This document shows positions 7,914 to 16,502 of a stretch of DNA of 64,000 nucleotides, in pieces (position 1 is the first letter of the stretch; every line of letters starts with the position of its first letter). A model generated the notes under the pieces. The model did not search any database and had not been told where the DNA came from. It was given only the letters and a program-made list of their open reading frames with translations. The position numbers and the translations under genes are program-made. The stretch comes from Corynebacterium aquilae DSM 44791 (lineage in GTDB: Bacteria > Actinomycetota > Actinomycetes > Mycobacteriales > Mycobacteriaceae). The DNA is taken from NCBI RefSeq assembly GCF_001941445.1, contig NZ_CP009245.1, positions 2,565,992 to 2,629,991 on the forward strand, in the 5' to 3' direction.

Positions 7914-9050
7914 CTACAGTCGTGGCGGCACATCCCCCGACGCCAACTCATCGACCGTGTGGTGCACGACCTCAACCCAATCGTTGTGCTGAGCGAACGC
8001 CTCACGCTGGCGCACGTACCCCGGGCGAACCTTCGCCAAGGTGCGCATCATCGCCAACTCATCCTCGCAGCCGAGATCTTTCGCGATCGGCGCAAAACGC
8101 TGGAGGTAGTCCTCAAGCACCACATCCACAGTGGCCTCATGCGTGTCGCCGTCGGTAATCATGAGGGTCTCGTCGCCGTAGCGGGCAGCCCGCCACTTGT
8201 TTTCGACGTTGTGCCAGTACGGCAACTTCGGCACAGCCTCGCCGGCATCAATCAGCGAATCGAAATACACCACCGCGCAATGAATAAACGCCGTCAGCGC
8301 AGCAACCTCCCACAAAGTGGCAGGACTATCGCACACCCGCACCTCAATCGTGCCGTGCTCACAGGCGGGACGAATATCGAAATGCATGCTGCCCGTATGG
8401 GACACCACCCCGGAGGTTTCCTGATCCTTCATGAAGGACTCGTACTCAGCCCACGTATCGAAACCATAAGGGATACCGGCGGTCGGCAACTGTTGGTACA
8501 GCATCGACCGGTTGGAGGCATAGCCGGTGTCCTCGGAAATCCAGGCGGGGCTCGACGCCGAATACGCCAACATCACCGGCATCAAAGTCATCAACCCACC
8601 GATGATCGGCCACACCCGATCCTCATCTTTGACCCCCACATGCACATGCAAACCCCAGATCAGCATCTGGCGTCCCCAGTACTGGGTGCGTTCGATGATC
8701 TCCTTGTAATGCGGCTTATCCGACACGTCCTGGGTGCGGAAATCCGTCGTCGGGTGCGAACCAGAAGTCCACAACCGCAGCCCCATCTCCCGGGCAGCCT
8801 TATCCAACGCCGCCCGGGATGCCTGCAGCTGCTCAAACGCCTCGGCCGTGTTAGTGCACACCCCGGTGACGATCTCCACCGTGTTATCCAAAAACTCCAA
8901 ATCAAAACGCACCTTGTCGTGCGGCTTCGGAGTCTTCTCAATCAACTCGGCAGCCCTGCCCACCAAATCACCAGTGTCCGGATCGACAAGCGCAAGCTCC
9001 CACTCCACACCAATCGTGGGCTGGGGAGAACCTTTAAAAATGTGGGCCAC
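7914..9050 (-). CDS. ybdK: YbdK-type carboxylate-amine (glutamate-cysteine) ligase
   Basis: The protein has 378 residues from a GTG at 9050, with AGGCGG just upstream. The family is recognised from TIGVEWELALVD at the N-terminus, FLDNTVEIVTGVC, WGLHVHVG, MHFDIRP and TIEVRVCDSPATL. These are the ATP/Mg and substrate motifs of the GCS2 glutamate-cysteine ligase fold. YbdK proteins have weak glutamate-cysteine ligase activity in vitro, and their true substrate is unknown. The position near LytR_C, DUF3263 and def genes matches the M. tuberculosis Rv0433 neighbourhood, which supports orthology. Glutathione is not the main thiol of Actinobacteria, so a different amide product is likely. Confidence 0.88.
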   Translation of the reverse strand: MAHIFKGSPQPTIGVEWELALVDPDTGDLVGRAAELIEKTPKPHDKVRFDLEFLDNTVEIVTGVCTNTAEAFEQLQASRAALDKAAREMGLRLWTSGSHPTTDFRTQDVSDKPHYKEIIERTQYWGRQMLIWGLHVHVGVKDEDRVWPIIGGLMTLMPVMLAYSASSPAWISEDTGYASNRSMLYQQLPTAGIPYGFDTWAEYESFMKDQETSGVVSHTGSMHFDIRPACEHGTIEVRVCDSPATLWEVAALTAFIHCAVVYFDSLIDAGEAVPKLPYWHNVENKWRAARYGDETLMITDGDTHEATVDVVLEDYLQRFAPIAKDLGCEDELAMMRTLAKVRPGYVRQREAFAQHNDWVEVVHHTVDELASGDVPPRL

Positions 9051-9283
9051 GTTAGCCGCCTAACAGGAGTACGTCCAAAAATCCCGGCCTTCACGCAGCA
9101 CCAAGCCAGCCCGCGCAAAACCGTGCACCTTGCAGAATATGTGACACCCCCGCCGCACACGCAATCAACACCCCACCCGCGCGGGGGAGAACCCCCACCC
9201 ACACGCAAAAACTCTCCCCCACACGCGAAGAAAACTGCACGTTAAGGGGAGAGCACAAAAGGGAGAAAAACCTAGCGCAAAAA

Positions 9284-9946
9284 CTAGTTCATGTCCTGCG
9301 TCAAAATCAGCAGCACACCAGCCGGCACGTCACTGAGATCCGCCGGACGCGGCTCCGCAACAATATTGAGCTGGCGGGCCACAGCCTTCGCAGTGGCCTC
9401 CTCCACCTGATTGCCGGGAGTATAGAAAGCCACCGAACGCGGGAACGGGCGCTCAGGGTAGTTACCCACCTCAGCCACCTCGAAATTCGGGCGAATCCGA
9501 TCCGCCACATTCGCCGCCAAGCCCTGCACCGTCGAATTATTCAGCACCACCACCGGCGCATTCGTCGGCACATTAGCTGCCGGTGCCGCATCACGGCCAC
9601 CAGCCGGGGCAGGAGCAGCCTGACCCTGGCCTTCCACCGGGCGCGGCTGCTGCGCCGGGGACGGCGCAGCCTGATCATCAGCAGGCTTTTGAGGCTGCTC
9701 ATTAGCCGGGGCGGGCTTTTGCCCCTGCGGCGCAGTCAGCGACGGCGTCGCCGTCGCCCGCACCACATCATCACTATCACCACGAGTCATCGACCACACG
9801 CCCCACGCCACCAACAGCGCAGCGACAGCCAGCAAAATCATGGCAATCCCACGCAACGGGACACGCGGTGCGGCAGCACCAGTCGCACTCACAGGAGCAG
9901 CACCATTGGATTCAAGATCAACTTCGTTGTAGTCAGACACACCCAA
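9284..9946 (-). CDS. LytR C-terminal-domain envelope protein
   Basis: The protein has 220 residues from a TTG at 9946; a GTG two codons in is equally possible, and neither has a clear ribosome site. Residues 1-30 are cytoplasmic and a single membrane helix lies near 32-52. A Pro/Gln/Ala-rich linker follows to about 125. The C-terminal 90 residues match the LytR_C domain: VVVLNNSTVQGLAANVADR, EVGNYPERPFPRS and FYTPGNQ. It lacks the catalytic LytR-CpsA-Psr domain, so it probably binds rather than transfers cell-wall polymers. It corresponds in position to M. tuberculosis Rv0431, next to the DUF3263 gene. Confidence 0.82.
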   Translation of the reverse strand: MGVSDYNEVDLESNGAAPVSATGAAAPRVPLRGIAMILLAVAALLVAWGVWSMTRGDSDDVVRATATPSLTAPQGQKPAPANEQPQKPADDQAAPSPAQQPRPVEGQGQAAPAPAGGRDAAPAANVPTNAPVVVLNNSTVQGLAANVADRIRPNFEVAEVGNYPERPFPRSVAFYTPGNQVEEATAKAVARQLNIVAEPRPADLSDVPAGVLLILTQDMN

Positions 9947-9965
9947 ACTCTAACCCGCACACCCA

Positions 9966-10193
9966 CTAAGCCCCCGGCACGCCACGCCCCGACCGCACCC
10001 GCTGCAAACGCCGCACCAACGCCGGCGCATACTCCAACGCCTCCGCCGAATCCAGCAACACATTCAACCGCTGAAAAAACCGCGTCGAACTCACCCCCAA
10101 CTCCGCCCGAATCATCTCATCCCGCGCCCCGACCTGTCGCGGCAACCGGGACGCACAATCCAACAAGCGCCGATCGAACTCACTCAACCCCAC
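9966..10193 (-). CDS. DUF3263 small protein (Rv0430-like)
   Basis: The protein has 75 residues from the GTG at 10193, which is preceded by a TGGGGG patch. The frame stays open upstream to 10253, but that extension overlaps the divergent def start and encodes nothing conserved. The core [18 protein letters not shown], with [14 protein letters not shown] and LVRRLQRVR, matches DUF3263, which is helix-turn-helix-like and common in Actinobacteria. Its function is unknown; DNA binding is plausible from the basic helices. It is divergent from def with a 58-base gap that must hold both promoters. Confidence 0.75.
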   Translation of the reverse strand: MGLSEFDRRLLDCASRLPRQVGARDEMIRAELGVSSTRFFQRLNVLLDSAEALEYAPALVRRLQRVRSGRGVPGA

Positions 10194-10251
10194 AACAACC
10201 CCCAACCACGCGCACACCAGCCAACAACATCCATGGCCTAAGATTAGCCCC

Positions 10252-10896
10252 ATGACAATTCGCCCCGTTGTAGTCCACGGAGACCCCGTCCTTCACACCC
10301 CCACCACAAAGGTCACCGCCTTCGACGACGAACTCAAAACCCTCGTCGCCGACATGTACGACACCATGGACAAAGCCCACGGCGTCGGCCTCGCAGCCAA
10401 CCAAATCGGCGTCGGCCTCCGCGTCTTCGTCTACGACTGCCCCGACGTCGAAGGACCCAACGGCGAAATCAAAACCGAACAAGACATCGCCGCCCAAGGC
10501 GGCCCCAACCGCCGCGGCGTTGTCGTCAACCCCACCCTTGAAACCAGCGTCATCCCCGAAACCATGCCCAACGACGATGGCAGTGACGACGAAGGCTGCC
10601 TGTCCGTCCCCGGCTACTCCTTCCCCACCGGCCGCGCCGACTGGGCCAAAGTCACCGGCTTCGACGAAACCGGCCAACCAGTCGAAATCGAAGGCTACGG
10701 CTTTTTCGCCCGCTGCCTCCAACACGAAGTCGGCCACCTCGACGGCTACGTCTACACCGACACCCTCATCGGCCGCTGGAAGCGCATGGCCAAAAAGGAA
10801 ATCAAACACAACGGCTGGACCGAAGCCGGCCACACCTGGATGCCCGGCGTAGACCCCGACCCCTTCGGCGTCGACGACGAGGACACCGACAACTAA
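10252..10896 (+). CDS. def: peptide deformylase
   Basis: The protein has 214 residues. All three deformylase motifs are intact: [16 protein letters not shown] with metal-ligand Cys about 116, and QHEVGHLDG with HExxH at about 158-162. The enzyme removes the formyl group from nascent N-termini in the cytoplasm. An insertion around residues 65-105 ([14 protein letters not shown] onward) and an acidic C-terminal tail make it longer than the roughly 170-residue E. coli enzyme, as in mycobacterial forms. The start overlaps no other gene, and a hairpin follows the stop. Confidence 0.95.
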   Translation: MTIRPVVVHGDPVLHTPTTKVTAFDDELKTLVADMYDTMDKAHGVGLAANQIGVGLRVFVYDCPDVEGPNGEIKTEQDIAAQGGPNRRGVVVNPTLETSVIPETMPNDDGSDDEGCLSVPGYSFPTGRADWAKVTGFDETGQPVEIEGYGFFARCLQHEVGHLDGYVYTDTLIGRWKRMAKKEIKHNGWTEAGHTWMPGVDPDPFGVDDEDTDN

Positions 10897-10905
10897 AACC
10901 CACCC

Positions 10906-10941
10906 ACCCGGTCACGCCCCACCACCACGGCGCGACCGGGT
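10906..10941 (+). terminator. hairpin after def
   Basis: ACCCGGTC-A-CGCC pairs with GGCG-C-GACCGGGT with one mismatch and a 10-base loop. GAATTTCTC follows. The right arm overlaps the first possible GTG (10940) of the next gene. Confidence 0.5.
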
Positions 10942-12058
10942 GAATTTCTCTAAAACCCCACACAAAGGCCAAACAACAACCTTGTCCCCGAAAGACACCC
11001 CCCGCACCCGCCGCCACCGCACAGCACACCGCGCCCCCACCATCGGCGACCGTGTGATCGTTCGCCGTAAACTTCCCGACACCCCCGGGCACCTCACCGA
11101 CGTCATCGGTCACGTCGAAAACACCGAACCGCTGACCATCCGCCCCCAATCAGTAGGCGGGTTTGCTTCCACCGCGGAGCCCATCACCATCGACGAGGAC
11201 CTCATCGTGGTCTGCAAAGTCCTCGCCCCCCGCACCATCAGAAACTCCGATATCCGCAACGTCGAATACGCCACCGCCGAATCCTTCCCCGGCATCGAGC
11301 ACACCTGGGTCGGTTCCTGGGTGTTGCGCGCCGGCGACGGTGTCACCGAACGTTCCAACTCTGCCGCGCCACTTGGCCCCGGCGCCGTTTTCGACCCGGT
11401 GCCCCTCGACGACATCTTCGACTTTTACCGGCGCCACAATCTCCCGCCCCGGCTGCTTATCCCCGACCGCATTGGGCGCGCCGCGGAAAACATCGTCGCA
11501 AACCCGGGGTGGGACCTTGGCGAAGAAATCCTGGTGCTGACCGCGGATATGGACGACGAGCACCGCGCCATGTACGCAAACCCCCAGCTCACCCTCGCCC
11601 AGCTGGCGAAGCGCTGCAATATAGGCACGGATGTAATCGAATTCCGGGTCGATGACCAACCGGATGAGGCGTGGCTGGCTATGTACCACTTCCGGGGACA
11701 ACAGCTGCCCACCCACGCTTTGAACCTCTTGCGCGAAAACATCAACGGTCGGATGGGGTTCGGCCGCATCACCATCGACGGCCATACTGTTGCCATCACC
11801 CGCGGCACCATCACCACCAGCCCCGATGGCCGCACGTGGTTGGGGTATTCCGCCGTCGAAGTCGCCGATGCTTGGCGCCGCAAAGGGCTTGGCCGCACCC
11901 TGGGGCAGCTCATGCTTGGCTGGGGTGCGACCCACCACGCAGATCATGCTTATCTCCAAGTCATTGAAAACAACCACGCCGGGCGCGCCCTCTACGACAG
12001 CCTCGGTTTTATCGAACACCACCGCCACCGCTACGCCACCTACCACCAAACCCCCTAA
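10940..12058 (+). CDS. GNAT family N-acetyltransferase (Rv0428c-like)
   Basis: The longest frame starts at GTG 10940, but that codon lies in the right arm of the def hairpin. TTG 10982 is a plausible alternative, since conserved sequence begins only near residue 33 (TIGDRVIVRR). An N-terminal domain of about 85 residues precedes a double-GNAT layout. GSWVLRAGDGVTERSNSA is typical of the first half. The C-terminal acetyl-CoA site is VADAWRRKGLGRTLGQLML, followed by NNHAGRALYDSLGF. The position between def and xthA matches Rv0428c. The acetyl acceptor is unknown. Confidence 0.83.
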   Translation: MNFSKTPHKGQTTTLSPKDTPRTRRHRTAHRAPTIGDRVIVRRKLPDTPGHLTDVIGHVENTEPLTIRPQSVGGFASTAEPITIDEDLIVVCKVLAPRTIRNSDIRNVEYATAESFPGIEHTWVGSWVLRAGDGVTERSNSAAPLGPGAVFDPVPLDDIFDFYRRHNLPPRLLIPDRIGRAAENIVANPGWDLGEEILVLTADMDDEHRAMYANPQLTLAQLAKRCNIGTDVIEFRVDDQPDEAWLAMYHFRGQQLPTHALNLLRENINGRMGFGRITIDGHTVAITRGTITTSPDGRTWLGYSAVEVADAWRRKGLGRTLGQLMLGWGATHHADHAYLQVIENNHAGRALYDSLGFIEHHRHRYATYHQTP

Positions 12059-12107
12059 ACACCCCGCCGCAGCACCTTGCGGGCGGAGAGCCAACTAAGG
12101 TGGTGGC

Positions 12108-12932
12108 ATGCGTATTGCGACCTTTAATATCAACTCGGTTCGTGCCCGCGTGGACCGGGTGTTGGACGTGCTGGAGCGGCACGACCTGGATGTGCTGGCC
12201 CTGCAAGAAACCAAGGCATCGGAGAAGAACTTCCCCTATGCTGCGTTTGAACAAGCCGGCTACGAGGTCGCCCACGTGGGCACCGGCCAGTGGAATGGGG
12301 TGGCGATCGTGTCCCGGGTCGGCATCGAGGACGTCTGGGAGCAGTTCCCCGGCCAGCCCGGGTTTCACAAGGATCCCACCAAGGAGCAGGCGGTCGAACC
12401 GCGCTGCGTGTCGGCGGTGTGCGGTGGGGTGCGGGTGATGAGCTTGTATGTTCCCAACGGTCGCGAGGTCGCCGACCCCCACTACACCTACAAGCTGCGC
12501 TGGCTGGACGTGCTCAGCCATGTGGTGCGCGACGAGTTGGCCTCCCACCCGGATCGACCGCTGCTGCTGGTGGGGGATTTCAACATCGCACCCCGCGACG
12601 AGGACGTGTGGTCGATGGAGTTTTTTGCGGATAAAACCCATGTGACCGAGCCGGAGCGGGCCGCTTTCGAACGACTGCTGGATGCGGGCCTGTACGAGGT
12701 GACCCGCAAATTCACCCCCGGCGAATACACCTACTTTGATTACACCGCCGGCCGTTTCCCCAACCGGGAGGGCATGCGCATCGACTTCCAGCTGGCCTCG
12801 AAGCAGCTGGCGCGCACGGTGCAGGCAGTGACCATCGATATCAAGGAACGCCAGGGCAAAGGTGCCAGCGACCATCTGCCGGTCATCGTCGATTACACCT
12901 GGCCGAAGACCAGCGATGAGGATGTACGATGA
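12108..12932 (+). CDS. xthA: exodeoxyribonuclease III / AP endonuclease
   Basis: The protein has 274 residues. The ATG at 12108 follows AAGGTGG. Exonuclease-endonuclease-phosphatase motifs are present: MRIATFNINSVRAR, LALQETK with catalytic Glu about 34, YVPNG, LVGDFNIAP, RIDFQL and the catalytic ASDHLPV at the C-terminus. The enzyme cuts at abasic sites and trims 3' blocked ends in base-excision repair. The stop overlaps the cls start in ATGA, so the two are translationally coupled. Confidence 0.93.
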   Translation: MRIATFNINSVRARVDRVLDVLERHDLDVLALQETKASEKNFPYAAFEQAGYEVAHVGTGQWNGVAIVSRVGIEDVWEQFPGQPGFHKDPTKEQAVEPRCVSAVCGGVRVMSLYVPNGREVADPHYTYKLRWLDVLSHVVRDELASHPDRPLLLVGDFNIAPRDEDVWSMEFFADKTHVTEPERAAFERLLDAGLYEVTRKFTPGEYTYFDYTAGRFPNREGMRIDFQLASKQLARTVQAVTIDIKERQGKGASDHLPVIVDYTWPKTSDEDVR

Positions 12933-14437
12933 GTGATTTTCTATCCAATGTTTGGTCGAATACGGACATCCGTGTCGTCGGCCTGATTATCGACTACACG
13001 ATTAAGGCCATTGCGATCGGTTTCGTCCCGGAGGGCCGGCGACCGTCTTCTTCAATGGCGTGGCTGTTGGCCATCATGCTGATCCCGGTGTTGGGTTTGC
13101 CGCTGTACCTGCTGATGGGTTCGGCCTACATTAATCGCCGCCGCCACCGCATCCAGGAGGAAGCCGCCGAGTTGATCTCGGGCGCGCAGGCAAACCAGCC
13201 GGATTGTCCCGATAATGCGGAGCTTTCCCCGGAGCTGCGGTCGATCATTCGGATGAACCGCAAGCTGACGGGTTTTCCCGCGTTTACGGGTACCGCACTG
13301 GGTTTCCACCACGACTATGTGCAGTCTTTCCGGGCGATGGCGGAAGCGATCGACAAGGCGCGCGACTATGTTCACATCGAGATCTACATCGTGGCCTGGG
13401 ACCACACCACCGATGTGGTGTTTCAGGCGATGGCGCGCGCCGTGGATCGCGGGGTGAAGGTTCGCCTGCTGATCGACCAGGTCGGCTCGTGGAAATACCC
13501 GGGCTATGTGCGTTTGGGTAAAAGGCTGGACGCTATCGGGGTGGATTGGCATTTGATGCTGCCGCTCGCGCCGTGGCGGTGGCGATTCCGCCGCCCGGAT
13601 CTTCGTAATCACCGCAAGATGGTGATCGTGGATGGCGAGGTGGGTTTCATTGGGTCCCAGAACCTCATTGATTCGACCTACCTGTCGAAGAAAAACATGC
13701 AGGAGGGCCGCCATTGGATTGATGTGATGGTGGAGCTGACCGGCCCGGTGGTGACCAGTATGAACACGGTGTTCGCGGTGGATTGGTATCAGGAGTCCGA
13801 TGAGATCATCACCGAGTTCCGCGATCTGGAAAACCCGCAGCTGCCGGCCAAGGGGGAGGAAAACCCGGATCACATTAACGTGTTCCAGTTGGTGCCCTCC
13901 GGACCGGGTTATGACACTGAGCCGAATTTGCGGATGTTTAACCAGGCGGTGCATCACGCGAAGAAGCATTTGGTGATTTGTTCGCCGTATTTCATCCCGG
14001 ATGAGTCCCTGCTGGAGGCGGTGACCTCTGCGTGCTATCGGGATGTGCGGGTTGATTTGTTGGTCAATGAGGTTGCTGACCAGTTCATGGTGGGGCACGC
14101 CCAGTCGTCCTACTATGCGGCCTTGTTGGAGGCGGGGGTGCATATTCACCTTTATCCGGCCCCGTTTATCTTGCACACCAAGTTTGTGGTGGCAGACCCG
14201 GAGGGTGAGGATCCGATTGGGATCGTGGGGTCGTCGAATCTGGATATGCGCTCTTTTGGTTTGAACTACGAGACCTCGTTGTTTACTGCCCGCGGCAATG
14301 TGACGGATTCTCTGTGGGAGTTGGGCCAGGGCTATATGGCGTCTTCGCGGGAGTTGACGTTGGATCAGTGGGAGAAACGCCCGTTGCGTCGCCGCTACAT
14401 CGACAATGTGATGCGGTTGACTTCGGCGCTGCAGTAG
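12929..14437 (+). CDS. cls: cardiolipin synthase (phospholipase D family)
   Basis: The protein has 502 residues and its start overlaps the xthA stop by four bases. Two N-terminal membrane helices are visible, one around ITIDYTIKAIAIGFVP-like sequence and one around MAWLLAIMLIPVLGLPLYLLMG. Two HxKxxxxD motifs follow: HRKMVIVD with the trailing GFIGSQN, and HTKFVVAD with GIVGSSNLDMRS. These are the two catalytic halves that join two phosphatidylglycerols into cardiolipin (or transfer from CDP-DAG) at the inner membrane. Length and layout are normal for the family. Confidence 0.92.
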   Translation: MSDFLSNVWSNTDIRVVGLIIDYTIKAIAIGFVPEGRRPSSSMAWLLAIMLIPVLGLPLYLLMGSAYINRRRHRIQEEAAELISGAQANQPDCPDNAELSPELRSIIRMNRKLTGFPAFTGTALGFHHDYVQSFRAMAEAIDKARDYVHIEIYIVAWDHTTDVVFQAMARAVDRGVKVRLLIDQVGSWKYPGYVRLGKRLDAIGVDWHLMLPLAPWRWRFRRPDLRNHRKMVIVDGEVGFIGSQNLIDSTYLSKKNMQEGRHWIDVMVELTGPVVTSMNTVFAVDWYQESDEIITEFRDLENPQLPAKGEENPDHINVFQLVPSGPGYDTEPNLRMFNQAVHHAKKHLVICSPYFIPDESLLEAVTSACYRDVRVDLLVNEVADQFMVGHAQSSYYAALLEAGVHIHLYPAPFILHTKFVVADPEGEDPIGIVGSSNLDMRSFGLNYETSLFTARGNVTDSLWELGQGYMASSRELTLDQWEKRPLRRRYIDNVMRLTSALQ

Positions 14438-14469
14438 GCCCACCGTCTGGTTTTGCGCCGCCATAAGCA

Positions 14470-14514
14470 AACGCGCCCTTTCCCCCTTGAGCGAGGTGGA
14501 GGGAAAGGCGCGTT
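14470..14514. terminator. bidirectional hairpin between cls and the ABC exporter
   Basis: ACGCGCC-C-TTTCCC (from 14471) pairs with GGGAAAGGCGCGT (from 14501) with one bulged base. It separates convergent genes and can serve both strands. Confidence 0.7.
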
Positions 14515-14532
14515 GTGCTGGTGGCGCGTTTT

Positions 14533-15315
14533 TTAAGCGTCGCGGCGGCTGGTGATGATGCAGCCGAGGATGAAGATGGCGAGCGACCAGGCGGCGAAGT
14601 AGTACATGCCGGTGCTGGCTTGCTCGAAGTGGGTGTTGAAGATCCGGTCGGAGATCCAGGCGTTGTAGTTGGTAAACGGCAGCCATTGACCGATCTTGAT
14701 GCCGACCTTCGGCAGGATGGCGATGATGTTTTCCAGCACCGCGAACCACAGGATCATCAGGGTGGTGGCGCCGGCGGTTTGGCGCACGATGGTGGCGATG
14801 CCGACGCAGAAGGGCACCAGCAGCAGTGCGGCCAGGGGCAGCACCCACAGCAGGCGTTTGACGACATCGTCGCCGGCGATGGTGATTTGGTCGGAGTAGG
14901 GGCCGACGGTCATCTTCAGCGCGAGGATGGACAGGAAGCTGGTGACACTGGTGAGGATGACGGCGATGACGCCGTACAAAAGCGCCTTAGCGACCAGCAC
15001 CAGCGGCCGGTTGGGGGAGGCCAGGAAGGTGGTGGGGGCGTAGTTGTGCCGGTATTCGGCGGTGACGACCATGACGGCGCCGATGATGATGAAGATGAAG
15101 CCGAGCTGGTTGACGAGGCCCAGTGCGCTGGCGGCGTCGTAGTTGAGTTTGGCGTCGCTGCCTTGGCCGGAGGAGTTCATCAGTTGGGCGGTGCCCCAGC
15201 CGGTCATGGCGTTGAGGCCGACGCAGAAGATCAGCATCAGGGCGCTGACCCACCAGAAGGATTTGGTGGAGCGAAGTTTGGTCCACTCGGAGAGCAGAAG
15301 TCGGGGGAAAGTCAT
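14533..15315 (-). CDS. ABC-2 type exporter permease
   Basis: The protein has 260 residues and six predicted membrane helices. It starts MTFPRLLLSEWTKLRSTKSFWW, the typical amphipathic start of ABC-2 permeases whose family partner is a BcrA/NatA-like ATPase. The motif TAEYRHNYAPTTFLASPNR sits between helices two and three and is common in this group. It lies three bases after the ATPase gene on the same strand, so the two form one exporter operon. The substrate is unknown; relatives export antibiotics, peptides or Na+. Confidence 0.85.
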   Translation of the reverse strand: MTFPRLLLSEWTKLRSTKSFWWVSALMLIFCVGLNAMTGWGTAQLMNSSGQGSDAKLNYDAASALGLVNQLGFIFIIIGAVMVVTAEYRHNYAPTTFLASPNRPLVLVAKALLYGVIAVILTSVTSFLSILALKMTVGPYSDQITIAGDDVVKRLLWVLPLAALLLVPFCVGIATIVRQTAGATTLMILWFAVLENIIAILPKVGIKIGQWLPFTNYNAWISDRIFNTHFEQASTGMYYFAAWSLAIFILGCIITSRRDA

Positions 15316-15318
15316 GGT

Positions 15319-16281
15319 TTATGCGTCTCCTTTATCCGCAGCGGGCTGAGTGGAGGTTTCCGTGGTGCCGGGCGCGCGGTATTCGACGGAGTCCGAAGTA
15401 AGTGCCATGAAGGCGTCCTCGAGGGAGGTTTCCTGCTCGGTGAGTTCGCTGAGCGGGATGCCGTAGGTGTAGGCGAGTTTGCCGATGAAGTCGGTGTCGT
15501 TGCCGGTGATCAGAATGCTGTCGCGGCCGCGGGCGTCCTGGCCGAGGCTGTATTCGACGCCTTCGCTATCGAGGGCGGCGGACATCTCTTCGATGTTGTC
15601 GGTGCGGACCCGGGTCAGGGACCCGGCGGCCATTTGGGTGAATTCCGCGGTGGAGGTGGCGGCGATCAGTTTGCCGCGGCCGATGACGATGAGGTCGTCG
15701 GCCATCAGCGCCATTTCGGACAGCAGGTGGGAGGAGACCAGCACGGTGCGGCCTTCGGCGGCCAGTGCCTGCAGGAAGGTGCGCACCCAGCGGATGCCTT
15801 CGGGGTCGAGGCCGTTGACGGGCTCGTCAAGCAGCAGTACTTCCGGGTCGCCGAGCATGGCGGTGGCCAGGCCTAGGCGTTGGCCCATGCCGAGGGAGAA
15901 GCCGCCGACCTTTTTGCGGGCGACGTCTTGAAGTCCCACCATGGTGAGGACTTCTTTGACGCGGCTGGTGGGAATGCCGTTGGTTTGGGCAACCCATTTC
16001 AGGTGGTTGTAGGCGCTGCGGTTGGGGTGGACGGCTTTGGCGTCCAGCAGCGCGCCGACGGTCTCCAGGGGCTTGCGGAGCTTTTTGTAGCTGCTGCCAC
16101 CGATGAGGGCTTCACCGCTGGTCGGCCGGTCGAGGCCGAGGATCATGCGCATGGTGGTGGACTTGCCGGCACCGTTGGGGCCGAGGAAGCCTGTGACCAC
16201 TCCTGGCTTCACGGAGAAGGTGAGGTCGTCGACGGCCGTGACAGGGCCGTATTGTTTCGTCAGTCCGCGGACTTCAATCAT
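15319..16281 (-). CDS. ABC exporter ATP-binding protein
   Basis: The ATG at 16281 (MIEVRGLTKQYG) is chosen, giving 320 residues; a TTG two codons earlier is also in frame. Walker A is GPNGAGKST, the signature is FSLGMGQRLG, Walker B is VLLLDEPVNGLD, and the H-loop His is in SSHLLSE. The ATPase domain covers residues 1-215. A C-terminal region of about 100 residues typical of BcrA/NatA-type exporters follows and ends in a Thr/Pro-rich tail. It energises the downstream permease. No ribosome site is visible before the ATG, so the transcript may be nearly leaderless. Confidence 0.87.
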   Translation of the reverse strand: MIEVRGLTKQYGPVTAVDDLTFSVKPGVVTGFLGPNGAGKSTTMRMILGLDRPTSGEALIGGSSYKKLRKPLETVGALLDAKAVHPNRSAYNHLKWVAQTNGIPTSRVKEVLTMVGLQDVARKKVGGFSLGMGQRLGLATAMLGDPEVLLLDEPVNGLDPEGIRWVRTFLQALAAEGRTVLVSSHLLSEMALMADDLIVIGRGKLIAATSTAEFTQMAAGSLTRVRTDNIEEMSAALDSEGVEYSLGQDARGRDSILITGNDTDFIGKLAYTYGIPLSELTEQETSLEDAFMALTSDSVEYRAPGTTETSTQPAADKGDA

Positions 16282-16490
16282 GGTCAATAGTGTTGCACAT
16301 TTGCGGATTTTCTACAGTAACGACAGTCTTTTGCATCCTTTTGGGGGCGGGATGTGTGCGCTGGTTGTCTGTGGTGTGGCTGCGCGGGGGCGGGGAGGGG
16401 GGATCCAGTGGGGTGTGTTGGGTGACCGCGGTCGGGGTGGGGGTGGTGTTTTCGGCGGTGTTGTTTGCGCACAAGTGAAGTCGAACACGT

Positions 16491-16496
16491 TATTCT
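16491..16496 (+). promoter_or_regulatory. -10-like element, probable leaderless start of glnX
   Basis: TATTCT lies six bases before the A of the glnX ATG at 16503, the spacing expected between a -10 box and a transcription start. With no Shine-Dalgarno of normal position (only GGGG at 16497-16500), a leaderless mRNA is likely. No good -35 was seen. Confidence 0.4.
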
Positions 16497-16502
16497 GGGG
16501 CA

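Noticed and set aside
7304-9245. Plus-strand open frames opposite the flavoprotein and YbdK genes
   Set aside because: Their translations are low complexity (His/Arg/Pro-rich), and the opposite strand encodes clear conserved enzymes.
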